In this document: in pieces, positions 36,941 to 44,570 of the stretch
Position numbering within the stretch: position 1 is the first letter of the stretch
Layout: each line of letters starts with the position of its first letter
From: Sphingomonas sp. YR710
Lineage (GTDB): Bacteria; Pseudomonadota; Alphaproteobacteria; Sphingomonadales; Sphingomonadaceae
Direction: 5' to 3'
DNA length: 64,000 nt
Assembly (NCBI RefSeq): GCF_900101455.1
Contig: NZ_FMZJ01000007.1
Span: 146,653-210,652 of the forward strand
The notes under the pieces: model-generated
Seen by the model: the letters and a program-made list of their open reading frames with translations, nothing else
Databases searched by the model: none
Told to the model about the DNA's origin: nothing
Translations under genes and position numbers: made by a program

Positions 36941-38255
36941 GGAAGCGTCGACAAATTTCTGAATCGCAAAACTGGTTTTGATGGATTCCCGATTGGGGGA
37001 TTGCTTTGTAGAGAGTCGCGGTGATCGATGCCGCCGCCATAAAGCTTCGCTATGAAGCGCTGAGTCCTGTGCTGGATGAGCGGGGTCGTCGTCGGTTTGC
37101 GGCGGCGGAAGCACTCGCTGCGGGATGGGGCGGGATCGTGGCGGTGAGCGCGGCGACGGGGATCGCGCGTAGCACGATTGGCTATGGGCTGCGGGAACTG
37201 CGCGGTACGGCGCCGGATTCATCTGTTGGCGGTGTCCGGCGCAAGGGCGCTGGGCGCAAGCCGTTGACGCAGACGGACCCGACGCTTCTCAGCGATCTGG
37301 AGAGGCTTGTCGATCCGCAGACGCGCGGCGATCCCATGTCGCCGTTGAAGTGGACGTCAAAAAGCTTGCGCAACCTGGCTGCGGCGCTTTGTGCCATGGG
37401 CCACCGGTCGGCCACGACAGCGTCGGGGGCCTGCTGAAGACGCTCGGTTACTCTCTTCAAGGCAATCGAAAGACGCTCGAAGGCTCGCACCATGTCGATC
37501 GCGACGCGCAGTTCGGGCACATCGCCGAGACGGTTCAGGCTGCCATCACGGCCGGCCAACCAGCCATCTCGGTCGATACGAAGAAGAAAGAACTCGTCGG
37601 CGACTTCAAGAATGGCGGACGGGAATACCGACCGGCCGGATCGCCCGAGCCGGTTCGCGTCCACGATTTCATCGACCCCACGCTGGGCCGCGCCGCGCCC
37701 TACGGCGTATACGACATCGCCGACGACAAGGGATGGGTCAGCGTCGGCATCGACCACGACACCGCCGCCTTCGCCGTCAATGCGATACGCTCCTAGTGGA
37801 AGACCATGGGCCTCTCGCGCTACCGCGACGCCCATAGCTTGACGATCACCGCCGACGGTGGCGGCAGCAACGGCTCCCGCGTCCGCCTTTGGAAGCTCGA
37901 ACTCCAAAAGCTCGCCGACGAATTGGGACTGACAATCATCGTCGCCCATCTTCCCCCCGGCACCAGCAAATGGAACAAGATCGAACATCGTCTCTTCTCG
38001 TTCATCTCGCGCAACTGGAGGGGGCGACCGCTCACCGATTATCGCACCATCGTCGAACTCATCGGCGCAACCACCTCCACCACCGGACTGACCGTGCGGT
38101 GCCAACTCGACGAAAACCTCTATCCCGCCGGCATCAAAGTCTCCGACCAGGAAATGGCTGAACTCCATATCCTGCGCCACGACTTCCACGGTGAATGGAA
38201 TTATACAATCAAACCGAGGCGCTCAGAAACAGCGTAATAATTTATCGACACTTCC
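36941..38255 (+). mobile_element. ISAzo13-type insertion sequence, complete but inactive
   Basis: 1315 bp. The left end GGAAGCGTCGACAAATTT is matched by the right end, reverse complement GGAAGTGTCGATAAATTA, giving imperfect terminal inverted repeats. TAA flanks both sides (36938-36940 and 38256-38258), a 3-bp target duplication. Family assigned from the transposase protein pattern. One frameshift and one nonsense codon disable the transposase. Confidence 0.85.
37021..38237 (+). pseudogene. ISAzo13 family transposase, frameshifted and with nonsense codon
   Basis: Starts MIDAAAIKLRYEALSPVLDE and has the helix-turn-helix region VSAATGIARSTIGYGLRELR. Near 37412 one C is missing after CGGTCGGCC, so the frame shifts from MGHRSA to HDSVGGLLKTLGYSL. 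The DDE region follows (AISVDTKKKELVGDFKNGGR with the first Asp). At 37794 TAG replaces what is normally Trp before WKTMG. The rest, LTITADGGGSNGSRVRLWK (second Asp) and HLPPGTSKWNKIEHRLFS (Glu), is intact. Full length would be about 400 residues. Confidence 0.85.
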
Positions 38256-38452
38256 TAACCGCCAGGCCAAAACTTCCAAAGCGGTGCGCCTTTGCGGCGC
38301 TTCGCCGATGTCGGCGACGCGGCAGAAGCGCGTGAGCACATCGATGAAGGCCCCTGCCCGCGGTCATTGCGCTGACCCGTTCGAAGTCGACGAGGTCGCC
38401 GTCGCCGCCGAACGGCGCGCGCGCAAAACCCCGACAAAAAATCGCCACGCCT
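38256..38452. other. Intergenic DNA after the insertion sequence
   Basis: About 200 bases between the IS right end and the heat-shock promoter candidate. Frames are short and look like chance GC-rich ORFs. It may be a remnant of the gene interrupted or trimmed by IS activity. No clear feature seen. Confidence 0.35.
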
Positions 38453-38480
38453 CTTGAACCCCTCCTCCGCAAAACTACAT
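38453..38480 (+). promoter_or_regulatory. RpoH (sigma-32)-like promoter for hsp20
   Basis: CTTGAA (38453-38458) and CTACAT (38475-38480) are separated by 16 bases, close to the alphaproteobacterial heat-shock promoter pattern (CTTGAA-N16-18-CYTATNT). It would give a 5' leader of about 115 nt before the hsp20 ATG, with a hairpin GCCCGGCACTGGCCGGGC (38569-38586) just before the ribosome-binding site. Motif-based inference. Confidence 0.4.
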
Positions 38481-38603
38481 CGCTCGCCGTCGGGTGCCTC
38501 TCGGGCCCGGCACAGGCGAGAGCGTCGGCTCTTCCCGGCGCTTCTCATGCTCAAATTGCTTCACCCATCGCCCGGCACTGGCCGGGCACAGGAGGATTTG
38601 GAT

Positions 38604-39083
38604 ATGAGGACCAGTTTCGACTTCACCCCCTATCGCCGTTCCACGGTGGGCTTCGACCGGCTGTTCGACCTGCTCGAAACCGCCAGCCGCACCGATCCGA
38701 TCGATGGCTATCCGCCTTATGACCTGGAGAAGGTCGGCGAGGACAATTATCGCATCACGATCGCGGTCGCGGGCTTCCGGCCCAACGAGATCAAAATCAC
38801 CGCGCACCAGAACCACCTTGTCGTCACCGGCCGCAAAGGCGGCGACGAGGCCGACGATCAGGCGCGCTATCTCCACCGCGGGATCGCCGGCCGCGGCTTC
38901 GAACGGGGCTTCCAGCTCGCCGACTTCATCGAGGTGGAATCGGCCAGCTTCGAAAACGGGCTGCTCAGCATTGCGCTCCGGCGCGAAGTGCCCGAGGCGA
39001 TGAAGCCGCGCCGGATCGAGATCGGCGCACCCGCCAATGATCGCGGCCTGCTGCCCCGCCTGCTGGGGAAGAAGGCGGCCTGA
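38604..39083 (+). CDS. Small heat-shock protein, Hsp20 family
   Basis: 159 residues of class A IbpA-like form. N-terminal TSFDFTPYRRSTVGFDRLFD, alpha-crystallin domain from about residue 35 (PPYDLEKVGEDNYRITIAVA, GFRPNEIKITAHQNHLVVTG), and the typical GIAGRGFERGFQLADFIEVE, but with a short C-terminal tail lacking a clear IXI motif (RRIEIGAP is the nearest). It binds unfolding proteins without ATP. The ATG at 38604 follows CACAGGAGGATT. First gene of the stress cluster. Confidence 0.93.
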   Translation: MRTSFDFTPYRRSTVGFDRLFDLLETASRTDPIDGYPPYDLEKVGEDNYRITIAVAGFRPNEIKITAHQNHLVVTGRKGGDEADDQARYLHRGIAGRGFERGFQLADFIEVESASFENGLLSIALRREVPEAMKPRRIEIGAPANDRGLLPRLLGKKAA

Positions 39084-39135
39084 CCTGCAACCACGCCGGC
39101 GGTCGCGTCGCGGCCGCCGGCCCGGGTTTCGAGCA

Positions 39136-39417
39136 ATGACCGAATTTCCCACGATCCTCGATCGCTATCTGGGCGGATCGGACAAGGCGGTGCCGCCGCC
39201 CGACTGGCTGCTCGCGCCGCATCTGCGCCACCGTGCGCTCGCCTGCCGGGCACCCGCGGCGGAGAGCAGCAACGATAATGATCCGCCGACCCCGCCCTTC
39301 CCTCCGTCCGCATCGATGCGGACGCGGCCCGCCCCCTTCCCCGGCTGGTGCGACGATCGCGGCAAGCCGCTGACGCCGCTGCTCGGCGGCGCGCCGTGGC
39401 GCGGCGCCGGCGGTTGA
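39136..39417 (+). CDS. Hypothetical Pro-rich protein, 93 aa
   Basis: Begins MTEFPTILDRYLGGSDKAVP and includes PPPDWLLAPHLRHRAL and AESSNDNDPPTPPFPPSAS. Largely disordered in appearance. It starts 52 bp after hsp20 on the same strand, with a GC-rich hairpin between (GCCGGCGG / CCGCCGGC). No family recognised. The gene may be co-transcribed with hsp20. Confidence 0.5.
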   Translation: MTEFPTILDRYLGGSDKAVPPPDWLLAPHLRHRALACRAPAAESSNDNDPPTPPFPPSASMRTRPAPFPGWCDDRGKPLTPLLGGAPWRGAGG

Positions 39418-39461
39418 CCTGCACCACATTGCCGTCCCCCTGCAGAACGAAGCGGTGCCCG

Positions 39462-39545
39462 ATGTTTTACCTTATCCCGGCCGCCTTATTCGGCGGTACG
39501 CTCCTGTTTCTCGTAGCGCCCGTCGTGGCCGCGTTCAGGGACTGA
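39462..39545 (+). CDS. 27-residue membrane micropeptide
   Basis: Encodes MFYLIPAALFGGTLLFLVAP then VVAAFRD. A single hydrophobic helix of about 20 residues with a charged C-terminus, the usual look of small inner-membrane peptides. GAAGCGG lies about 6-12 bases before the ATG. Too short for certainty. It follows the Pro-rich ORF by 44 bp. Confidence 0.35.
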   Translation: MFYLIPAALFGGTLLFLVAPVVAAFRD

Positions 39546-39576
39546 CCGCCCGGCTGCGCGCAATCCACCGGCCGCG

Positions 39577-39865
39577 TCACGCGGCCGCAACCAGCGCCTG
39601 TTCGAGATGCGCGAGGATGTCGTCGATATGCTCGAGCCCCACCGACAGCCGCACATAACCGTCCGATACGCCGGTCGCGATCTGCCCCTCGGCCGAAAGC
39701 TGCGAGTGGGTGGTCGAGGCGGGATGGATGGCGAGGTTGCGGGCGTCGCCGATGTTGGCGGCGTGGTAGAAGAGTTTCAGCGCGTCGATGAAGGCCTTGC
39801 CCACCGCCATCCTGCCGGCCAGTTCGAAGCCGACGAGGCCGCCGTCGACGATCACGTCGCCGCGC
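39577..39865 (-). pseudogene. C-terminal remnant of O-acetylhomoserine sulfhydrylase (metY)
   Basis: About 95 codons read GDVIVDGGLVGFELAGRMAV, KAFIDALKLFYHAANIGDAR, NLAIHPASTTHSQLSAEGQI and VRLSVGLEHIDDILAHLEQA. This is the C-terminal domain of the Cys/Met-metabolism PLP enzyme family, closest in pattern to O-acetylhomoserine aminocarboxypropyltransferase. About 330 N-terminal residues, including the PLP lysine, are missing, and the frame upstream runs into the hydrolase-OsmC gene. It is a recombination scar and not a functional enzyme. Confidence 0.85.
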
Positions 39866-41128
39866 TTATGAGACGCCCTGGCGCGCGGTAACCCCTGCCA
39901 TATCCCGCGCGTGCGCCGCAACCGATTCCGCCGCAACCTCCGCTGCATCGCTCACCCGCTCGAACGCCGATCCCGCCTCCAGGGTGCGGTGGACCGGGCA
40001 GCGACCGGCGATGTCGAGCATCCGCGCGCGCTGTTCGGCGTCGATCGCGCCCTCGATCGTGATGCGCCGCGTGAACAGGTCCGCCGGTTTCTGCCCCGCG
40101 CGCTTCGTGTGGCCGACCGCGGTCGCGATGCGATCGACCGGCCAGCCCTTCTGATCGGCATAAAGGCGCAGGGTCATCGTCGTACAGGCGGCAAGCGCGG
40201 CGCTCAGCAGGTCGTAGGGAGTCGGGCCAGAGCCGAGCCCGCCCACGCCTTCGGGCTCGTCGGCCAGGAAGCGGATGCCGCCTGCGCGCATCGCAAGCTG
40301 GAACTTACCGGCGCGGGTTTCCTCGGCGAACACCTCGCCGGGCTGACCCTCGCTGCGGGTTTCTTCAACGGGCGGCATATAGCGCGCGGCCCAGGCGGCG
40401 ATCACCGATGCCGCATATTCGGCGTCGGCCGTGCGGGTCAGCAGGTGATCGGCATCGTCGAGCGAGACGAAGCTGCGCGGATGGCGGGCGGCGAGGAAGA
40501 TGCGCGTGGCATGATCGATGCCAACCACCTCGTCGCGCGGGGCGTGCATCACCATCAAAGCGCGGCCGATCTTCGCGATCCGGGCGCCCTGATCCTGATG
40601 CCGCAGATCGTCGATGAAGGCCTTGCCGATCGTGAACGGGCGCCCGGCGAGTTGCACCTCGGCCGAGCCCTGGGTTTCGATCACGGCGACCCCGGCATCG
40701 CCGATCTGGTGGAGCACATGCGCGATGTCGAACGGCGCCGCGATCGTCGCGACAGCCTTCACCGCCGGCATGTCGGCCGCCGCCGCGAGCGCCGCCGCGC
40801 CACCGAAGCTGTGGCCGATCAACAGGCCGGGCGCCCGGTCAGCCGCCGCCATCGCCGCATAAGCCGCGATCAGATCGGCGGCATCCGCGCCGAAGCCGCC
40901 CGCAAACTCGCCGCCGCTACCGCCGAGCCCCGCGAAATCGAAGCGCAGCACGCCGATCCCGGCGCGTGCGAGCGCCCGGCCGATCCGCACCGCGGCGAGG
41001 CCATCCTTGCCGCAGGTGAAGCAATGCGCGAACAGCGCCCAGCCGCGCACCGGCGCGTCGGGCAGCTCGATGCGGCCGCTCAGCCGGTAGCCGGCGGGGG
41101 CGTCGAAATCGAATCTCTCGGTCGGCAT
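39866..41128 (-). CDS. Bifunctional alpha/beta hydrolase - OsmC family protein
   Basis: 420 residues. Residues 1-250 form an alpha/beta hydrolase (GWALFAHCFTCGKDGLAAVR, nucleophile in LLIGHSFGGAAALAAA, Asp in MHAPRDEVVG, His near SLDDADHLLTR). Residues 270-420 are an OsmC/Ohr-like domain with both redox cysteines, in LAACTTMTLRLYADQKGWP and GRCPVHRTLEAG. The fusion is a known family. It may hydrolyse esters while protecting against organic peroxides. Nine bases separate it from the upstream osmC gene, so it belongs to the pirin-osmC operon. Confidence 0.95.
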   Translation of the reverse strand: MPTERFDFDAPAGYRLSGRIELPDAPVRGWALFAHCFTCGKDGLAAVRIGRALARAGIGVLRFDFAGLGGSGGEFAGGFGADAADLIAAYAAMAAADRAPGLLIGHSFGGAAALAAAADMPAVKAVATIAAPFDIAHVLHQIGDAGVAVIETQGSAEVQLAGRPFTIGKAFIDDLRHQDQGARIAKIGRALMVMHAPRDEVVGIDHATRIFLAARHPRSFVSLDDADHLLTRTADAEYAASVIAAWAARYMPPVEETRSEGQPGEVFAEETRAGKFQLAMRAGGIRFLADEPEGVGGLGSGPTPYDLLSAALAACTTMTLRLYADQKGWPVDRIATAVGHTKRAGQKPADLFTRRITIEGAIDAEQRARMLDIAGRCPVHRTLEAGSAFERVSDAAEVAAESVAAHARDMAGVTARQGVS

Positions 41129-41137
41129 CGGCCGCTC

Positions 41138-41524
41138 CTATGCAAGGCTGGTGTGGATCGGGATGCCGCCCTTCAGAGTCAGGGTGACCGGCGTCTTCTC
41201 GGCAATCTCGGCAAGCCGGGCTTTCTGGCCGTCGTCGGGCCCGGCGATCGTGAGCGTCCGCTCGATGCGCATGCCCTCTTCGCCCCGCACGATGCGCAGG
41301 TCGACGCCGAGCGTCTCGATCGGCCAGCCCTTGCGATCGGCATACATGCGCAAGGTGATCGCGGTGCAGGCGCCGAGGCTGGCGACGAGCAGGTCGTAGG
41401 GCGCCGGGCCGGCATCGGTGCCGCCGGCGGCGACCGGCTCGTCGGCGGTGAGGCGGTGACGGCCAGCCACCACGATGTCTGTTGCGTAACCGGTGGCGCC
41501 TATCGTGGCGATTCCGTGGGTCAT
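41138..41524 (-). CDS. OsmC family protein lacking second cysteine
   Basis: 128 residues. The first cysteine is present in VASLGACTAITLRMYADRKG. Where the second one (CPVH) would be, the sequence reads IAEKTPVTLTLKGGIPIHTS. Peroxidase activity of OsmC/Ohr proteins needs both cysteines, so this protein probably has another role or an altered mechanism. Its domain is similar to the C-terminal part of the downstream fusion gene, suggesting duplication. It is preceded by a palindrome and the pirin genes. Confidence 0.9.
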   Translation of the reverse strand: MTHGIATIGATGYATDIVVAGRHRLTADEPVAAGGTDAGPAPYDLLVASLGACTAITLRMYADRKGWPIETLGVDLRIVRGEEGMRIERTLTIAGPDDGQKARLAEIAEKTPVTLTLKGGIPIHTSLA

Positions 41525-41538
41525 GGTCGTCTCCCAGT

Positions 41539-41565
41539 TCCTCCCCGAGACAAGCTCGGGGAGGA
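41539..41565. repeat. GC-rich palindrome between pirin and osmC genes
   Basis: TCCTCCCCGAG (41539-41549) pairs with CTCGGGGAGGA (41555-41565) around the loop ACAAG. It sits in the 48-bp gap between pirin and osmC and resembles the other CCCC/GGGG palindromes in this window. It could lower read-through or stabilise the upstream mRNA end. Confidence 0.75.
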
Positions 41566-41572
41566 ATTTGGC

Positions 41573-42469
41573 TCACTCCGGCAGCGGAATGAATTCGCTC
41601 TCGTCCGGCACCTTGGCAAAACGCTGGTGGCGCCAGTCGTCCTTGGCCTGCGCGATCCGCTCGGCCGAACTGGAGACGAAGTTCCAGTAGATGTTGCGCT
41701 TCTCCGGCAGCGGCTCTCCGCCGACCAGCATCAGCCGCGCGCCGCCCTTGGCGCGCAGCACGATCTCGGCGCCGGGCTTGAAAATCACGAATTCGCCGGC
41801 CGCAAAGCCACCGTTCTGGTCGACCACCTCGACCTCGCCCGTCACGACGTAAATCGCACGTTCGACATGCTCAACGCGAAGCTGGTAGCGGGCGCCGTCC
41901 GCGAGTGCGATATCGGCATAGACCGTGTCGGAGAAGGTTTTCACCGGCGATTTCAGGCCATCGAGCGACCCGATGATAAGGCTCAATGCGGCGCCATCGC
42001 CTTCCGTCTTCGGAATTTCGTGCGCCTTGTGATGCACGAAGCTCGGCGCGGTTTCCTCATCGGCGACCGGCAGCGCGACCCAGGTCTGGAGGCCGAACAA
42101 CGGGCCGCCGGAGGCGCGCACATCCGGGCTGGTGCGTTCCGAATGGACGATGCCCGAACCGGCCGTCATCCAGTTGACCTCACCCGGCCGGATCGCCTGA
42201 ACGCTGCCGACGCTATCGCGGTGCAAGATTTCGCCTTCGAGCAGATAGGTGATCGTGGCCAAGCCGATATGCGGATGCGGCCGCACGTCCAGGCCGTCGC
42301 CGCCATGGAACGCCGTAGGACCCATCTGATCGAAGAAGATGAACGGGCCCACCATGCGGCGATGAATCGATGGCAGCGCGCGACGGACATTGAAACCGTC
42401 GCCGAGATCGCGAACGGCCGGCAAGACCACCATATCGACGCCGTCGATATCGGTTGTTCTCTGGGTCAT
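41573..42469 (-). CDS. Pirin family protein (bicupin)
   Basis: 298 residues. Pirin landmarks are GPFIFFDQMGPTAFHGGDGL, DVRPHPHIGLATITYLLEGE (the metal-binding HPH region), HRDSVGSVQAIRPGEVNWMT and GSGIVHSERTSP. These cupins hold Fe or similar metal and some act as quercetinases or redox regulators. It follows a second, shorter pirin gene on the same strand (58 bp). Function in this cluster is likely in oxidative or electrophile stress. Confidence 0.95.
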   Translation of the reverse strand: MTQRTTDIDGVDMVVLPAVRDLGDGFNVRRALPSIHRRMVGPFIFFDQMGPTAFHGGDGLDVRPHPHIGLATITYLLEGEILHRDSVGSVQAIRPGEVNWMTAGSGIVHSERTSPDVRASGGPLFGLQTWVALPVADEETAPSFVHHKAHEIPKTEGDGAALSLIIGSLDGLKSPVKTFSDTVYADIALADGARYQLRVEHVERAIYVVTGEVEVVDQNGGFAAGEFVIFKPGAEIVLRAKGGARLMLVGGEPLPEKRNIYWNFVSSSAERIAQAKDDWRHQRFAKVPDESEFIPLPE

Positions 42470-42527
42470 GGGGACTCCTCCTCAAGAAAATTGCCGCCGG
42501 CGGAACCATCCGCCGGCGGCTAAGTGT

Positions 42528-43226
42528 TCAGGCTGCGTCGACGAGCACGAGTTCGCTATCCTCGAGCGCGACGATGTGGATCACGTCGAGATCCTTGATC
42601 GCCACGCCGTCGCGGGCGTTCGCCCGGACTCCGTCGATCTCGATCGCGCCCGTGGCGGGCACCAGATAGCCGCGACGGTCCTTGCCGATTGCATGTTCGA
42701 TGCTCTCGCCGGCCTTCAGGGTCGCGCCGAGCACGCGGGCATCGGTGCGGATCGGCAAAGCATCATCGTCATTGGCGAAGCCCGACGCGAGCGCCACGAA
42801 CCGGCCCGAGCGATCGCCCTTGGGGAAAGGCCGCGCACCCCAGCTCGGCGCGACACCGCGCTGGTTCGGCTCGATCCAGATCTGGAACAGCGTCGTCGCT
42901 TCATCCTCCAGATTATATTCGGCATGGGCGATGCCGGTGCCCGCCGACATCACCTGGACGTCGCCGGCCGCGGTACGGCCCTGGTTGCCGAGATTGTCCT
43001 TATGGGTGATCGCCCCGGTGCGGACATAGGTGATGATTTCCATGTCGCGGTGCGGATGCGGCGGAAAGCCGGTCTGCGCGGCGATCGTGTCGTCATTCCA
43101 CACACGCAAGCTGCCCCAGTTGGTTCTGGCCGGATCATGATAGCCCGCGAACGAGAAATGATGCTTCGCGTCGAGCCAGCCATGGTTCGCGCCGCCAAGG
43201 GTGGAGAAGGGTCTTACTTCGATCAT
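42528..43226 (-). CDS. Pirin family protein (YhaK/quercetinase-like)
   Basis: 232 residues. Landmarks are HHFSFAGYHDPARTNWGSLR, FPPHPHRDMEIITYVRTGAI (metal ligands), HKDNLGNQGRTAAGDVQVMS and AGTGIAHAEYNLEDE, the E. coli YhaK/YhhW pattern. First gene of the minus-strand pirin-pirin-osmC-hydrolase run. A palindrome lies upstream. In many proteobacteria a LysR regulator gene is adjacent to yhaK-type pirins, but none is present here. Confidence 0.94.
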   Translation of the reverse strand: MIEVRPFSTLGGANHGWLDAKHHFSFAGYHDPARTNWGSLRVWNDDTIAAQTGFPPHPHRDMEIITYVRTGAITHKDNLGNQGRTAAGDVQVMSAGTGIAHAEYNLEDEATTLFQIWIEPNQRGVAPSWGARPFPKGDRSGRFVALASGFANDDDALPIRTDARVLGATLKAGESIEHAIGKDRRGYLVPATGAIEIDGVRANARDGVAIKDLDVIHIVALEDSELVLVDAA

Positions 43227-43289
43227 TGGGTGTCTCCCGATCGGCTCATGTGCCGTTGGATCCCTAGATAGCGCGCCTGATCGAATCGA

Positions 43290-43323
43290 AAATGGAAATG
43301 GTGGAAACCCATCGTTTCCATTT
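43290..43323. promoter_or_regulatory. Operator-like inverted repeat upstream of pirin genes
   Basis: AAATGGAAA (43290-43298) is mirrored by TTTCCATTT (43315-43323), and an inner TGGAAAC/GTTTCCA is also symmetrical. It lies about 65 bases before the pirin ATG and is AT-rich, unlike the other palindromes. A dimeric regulator could bind it. The regulator gene is not in this window. Confidence 0.4.
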
Positions 43324-43454
43324 GATCATGATCATCCTACGCGCATCGGATCACGCTGTCGAACGCCCGCTTCATCGTAACGCCCGCGAACGAGCTGGGT
43401 CTTTTCGCCGCGCCGGCCGTTACCCCAAACTCCTGTAGCAAAAGGAAATTCCCA

Positions 43455-43913
43455 ATGGCAGAGACCAGTCACGACATCCGCACCCTGAACTCGTTGATCG
43501 CCTCCGTCATCGACAGCGTCAATGGCTATACCGAGGCAGCCAAGGACAGCGTCAGTTCCAGATTCGGCACGCTCTTCGCCGATCGCGCCACGGAGCGCCG
43601 CCAGGTCGCCGAGCGGCTGCGGACCGAGGTCGCACGGCTTGGCGGCAATCCCGAAGATGATGGCACGGCGCTGGCCGGGGCGCATCGCGTCTTCATCAAC
43701 CTCAAGGCCGCGATCACCAATCGCGACGACAAGGCAATCGTCAGCGAAGTCGAACGCGGCGAGGATCATCTGAAGGGCAAATTCGAAGATGCGCTGCGCG
43801 ACAACGATCTGTCTCCGTCGGTGCGGGTGACGATCGAGGATGCGTTCGCCTCGGTTCGCCAGGGCCATGATGAGATCAGCGGACTCAAGCACAGTTTGCA
43901 AGCAGCGCAGTGA
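43455..43913 (+). CDS. PA2169-type four-helix bundle protein (DUF2383)
   Basis: 152 residues. The pattern DIRTLNSLIASVIDSVNGYT, RFGTLFADRATERRQVAERL and GGNPEDDGTALAGAHRVFIN is typical of the DUF2383/PA2169 ferritin-like helical bundle. Such proteins are often induced by stress, but no function has been established. AAAAGGAAATTCCC precedes the ATG. Divergent from the pirin genes, suggesting shared control. Confidence 0.93.
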   Translation: MAETSHDIRTLNSLIASVIDSVNGYTEAAKDSVSSRFGTLFADRATERRQVAERLRTEVARLGGNPEDDGTALAGAHRVFINLKAAITNRDDKAIVSEVERGEDHLKGKFEDALRDNDLSPSVRVTIEDAFASVRQGHDEISGLKHSLQAAQ

Positions 43914-44111
43914 ATCCAGCAATCGATCGCTCCGAGCGGAGCGATCGCGTCACGCCGGCGGGCTCGGGATACTATCCTGGGCCCGTCGTTGTGCGCGGTG
44001 CGGATGGCCCAACGAAACCTTGGGAACGACGGGACGTTCGCTTATGATCGTTTTGCACATTGAAGGAAGACAGCCCATGATCGTTGCCCACGCCGGCCTG
44101 GAAGCGCGTTG

Positions 44112-44564
44112 ATGAAGGCACAGACACAACGTAGCCTGCGCCGCTACCATCATTATCTGGGTGTATTCTTCGCGCCCGCCATCATCTTCTTCGCTTTCAG
44201 CGGGGCGTTGCAAACATTGGGCCTGCACGAAACCAGCGAATGGGCGGGAAAGCCGGCCGGCTGGGTCGTGTCCCTGGCCAACATCCACAAGAAGCAATTG
44301 CTGTCGCCCCCGAAAAAACGTCGTCCGCCGGCCGCTACCCCTGCCGAAGACCATGATCGTGCCGCGCCTGCCCCGGCACCCGCGCAAGATCCGCAACCAT
44401 CTCCGGTGCCGCTCAAGGTCTTCACCTTCCTGGTGGCGCTCGGGCTGATCCTGACCTCGGCCATCGGCATCGTGATCGCGCTCAACAATGCCGCGATGCG
44501 CCGCGCTTCGACGATCTGCCTGCTTGCCGGGACCGCACTGCCGATCCTGTTCCTGTTCGTGTGA
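44112..44564 (+). CDS. PepSY-like membrane protein
   Basis: 150 residues. N-terminal helix RRYHHYLGVFFAPAIIFFAF with SGALQTLGLHE, a periplasmic region with a Pro/Ala-rich linker (PAATPAEDHDRAAPAPAPAQ), and two C-terminal TM helices (VFTFLVALGLILTSAIGIVI; RASTICLLAGTALPILFLFV). It resembles PepSY-TM proteins, including the HHxLG start, but is short. Role unknown; some relatives accompany ferric reductases or siderophore receptors. The start is the ATG at 44112, after a TTG. Seven bases upstream of sdaA. Confidence 0.75.
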   Translation: MKAQTQRSLRRYHHYLGVFFAPAIIFFAFSGALQTLGLHETSEWAGKPAGWVVSLANIHKKQLLSPPKKRRPPAATPAEDHDRAAPAPAPAQDPQPSPVPLKVFTFLVALGLILTSAIGIVIALNNAAMRRASTICLLAGTALPILFLFV

Positions 44565-44570
44565 AACGCC

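Noticed and set aside
38560..38603. Classical ROSE RNA thermometer before hsp20
   Set aside because: The hairpin leaves the AGGAGG outside the stem, and the short conserved ROSE element pairing with it is not evident.
39911..42523. 870-codon open frame on the plus strand
   Set aside because: Lies antisense to osmC, pirin and hydrolase genes that have clear family motifs. Its composition is the mirror of their GC-rich codons.
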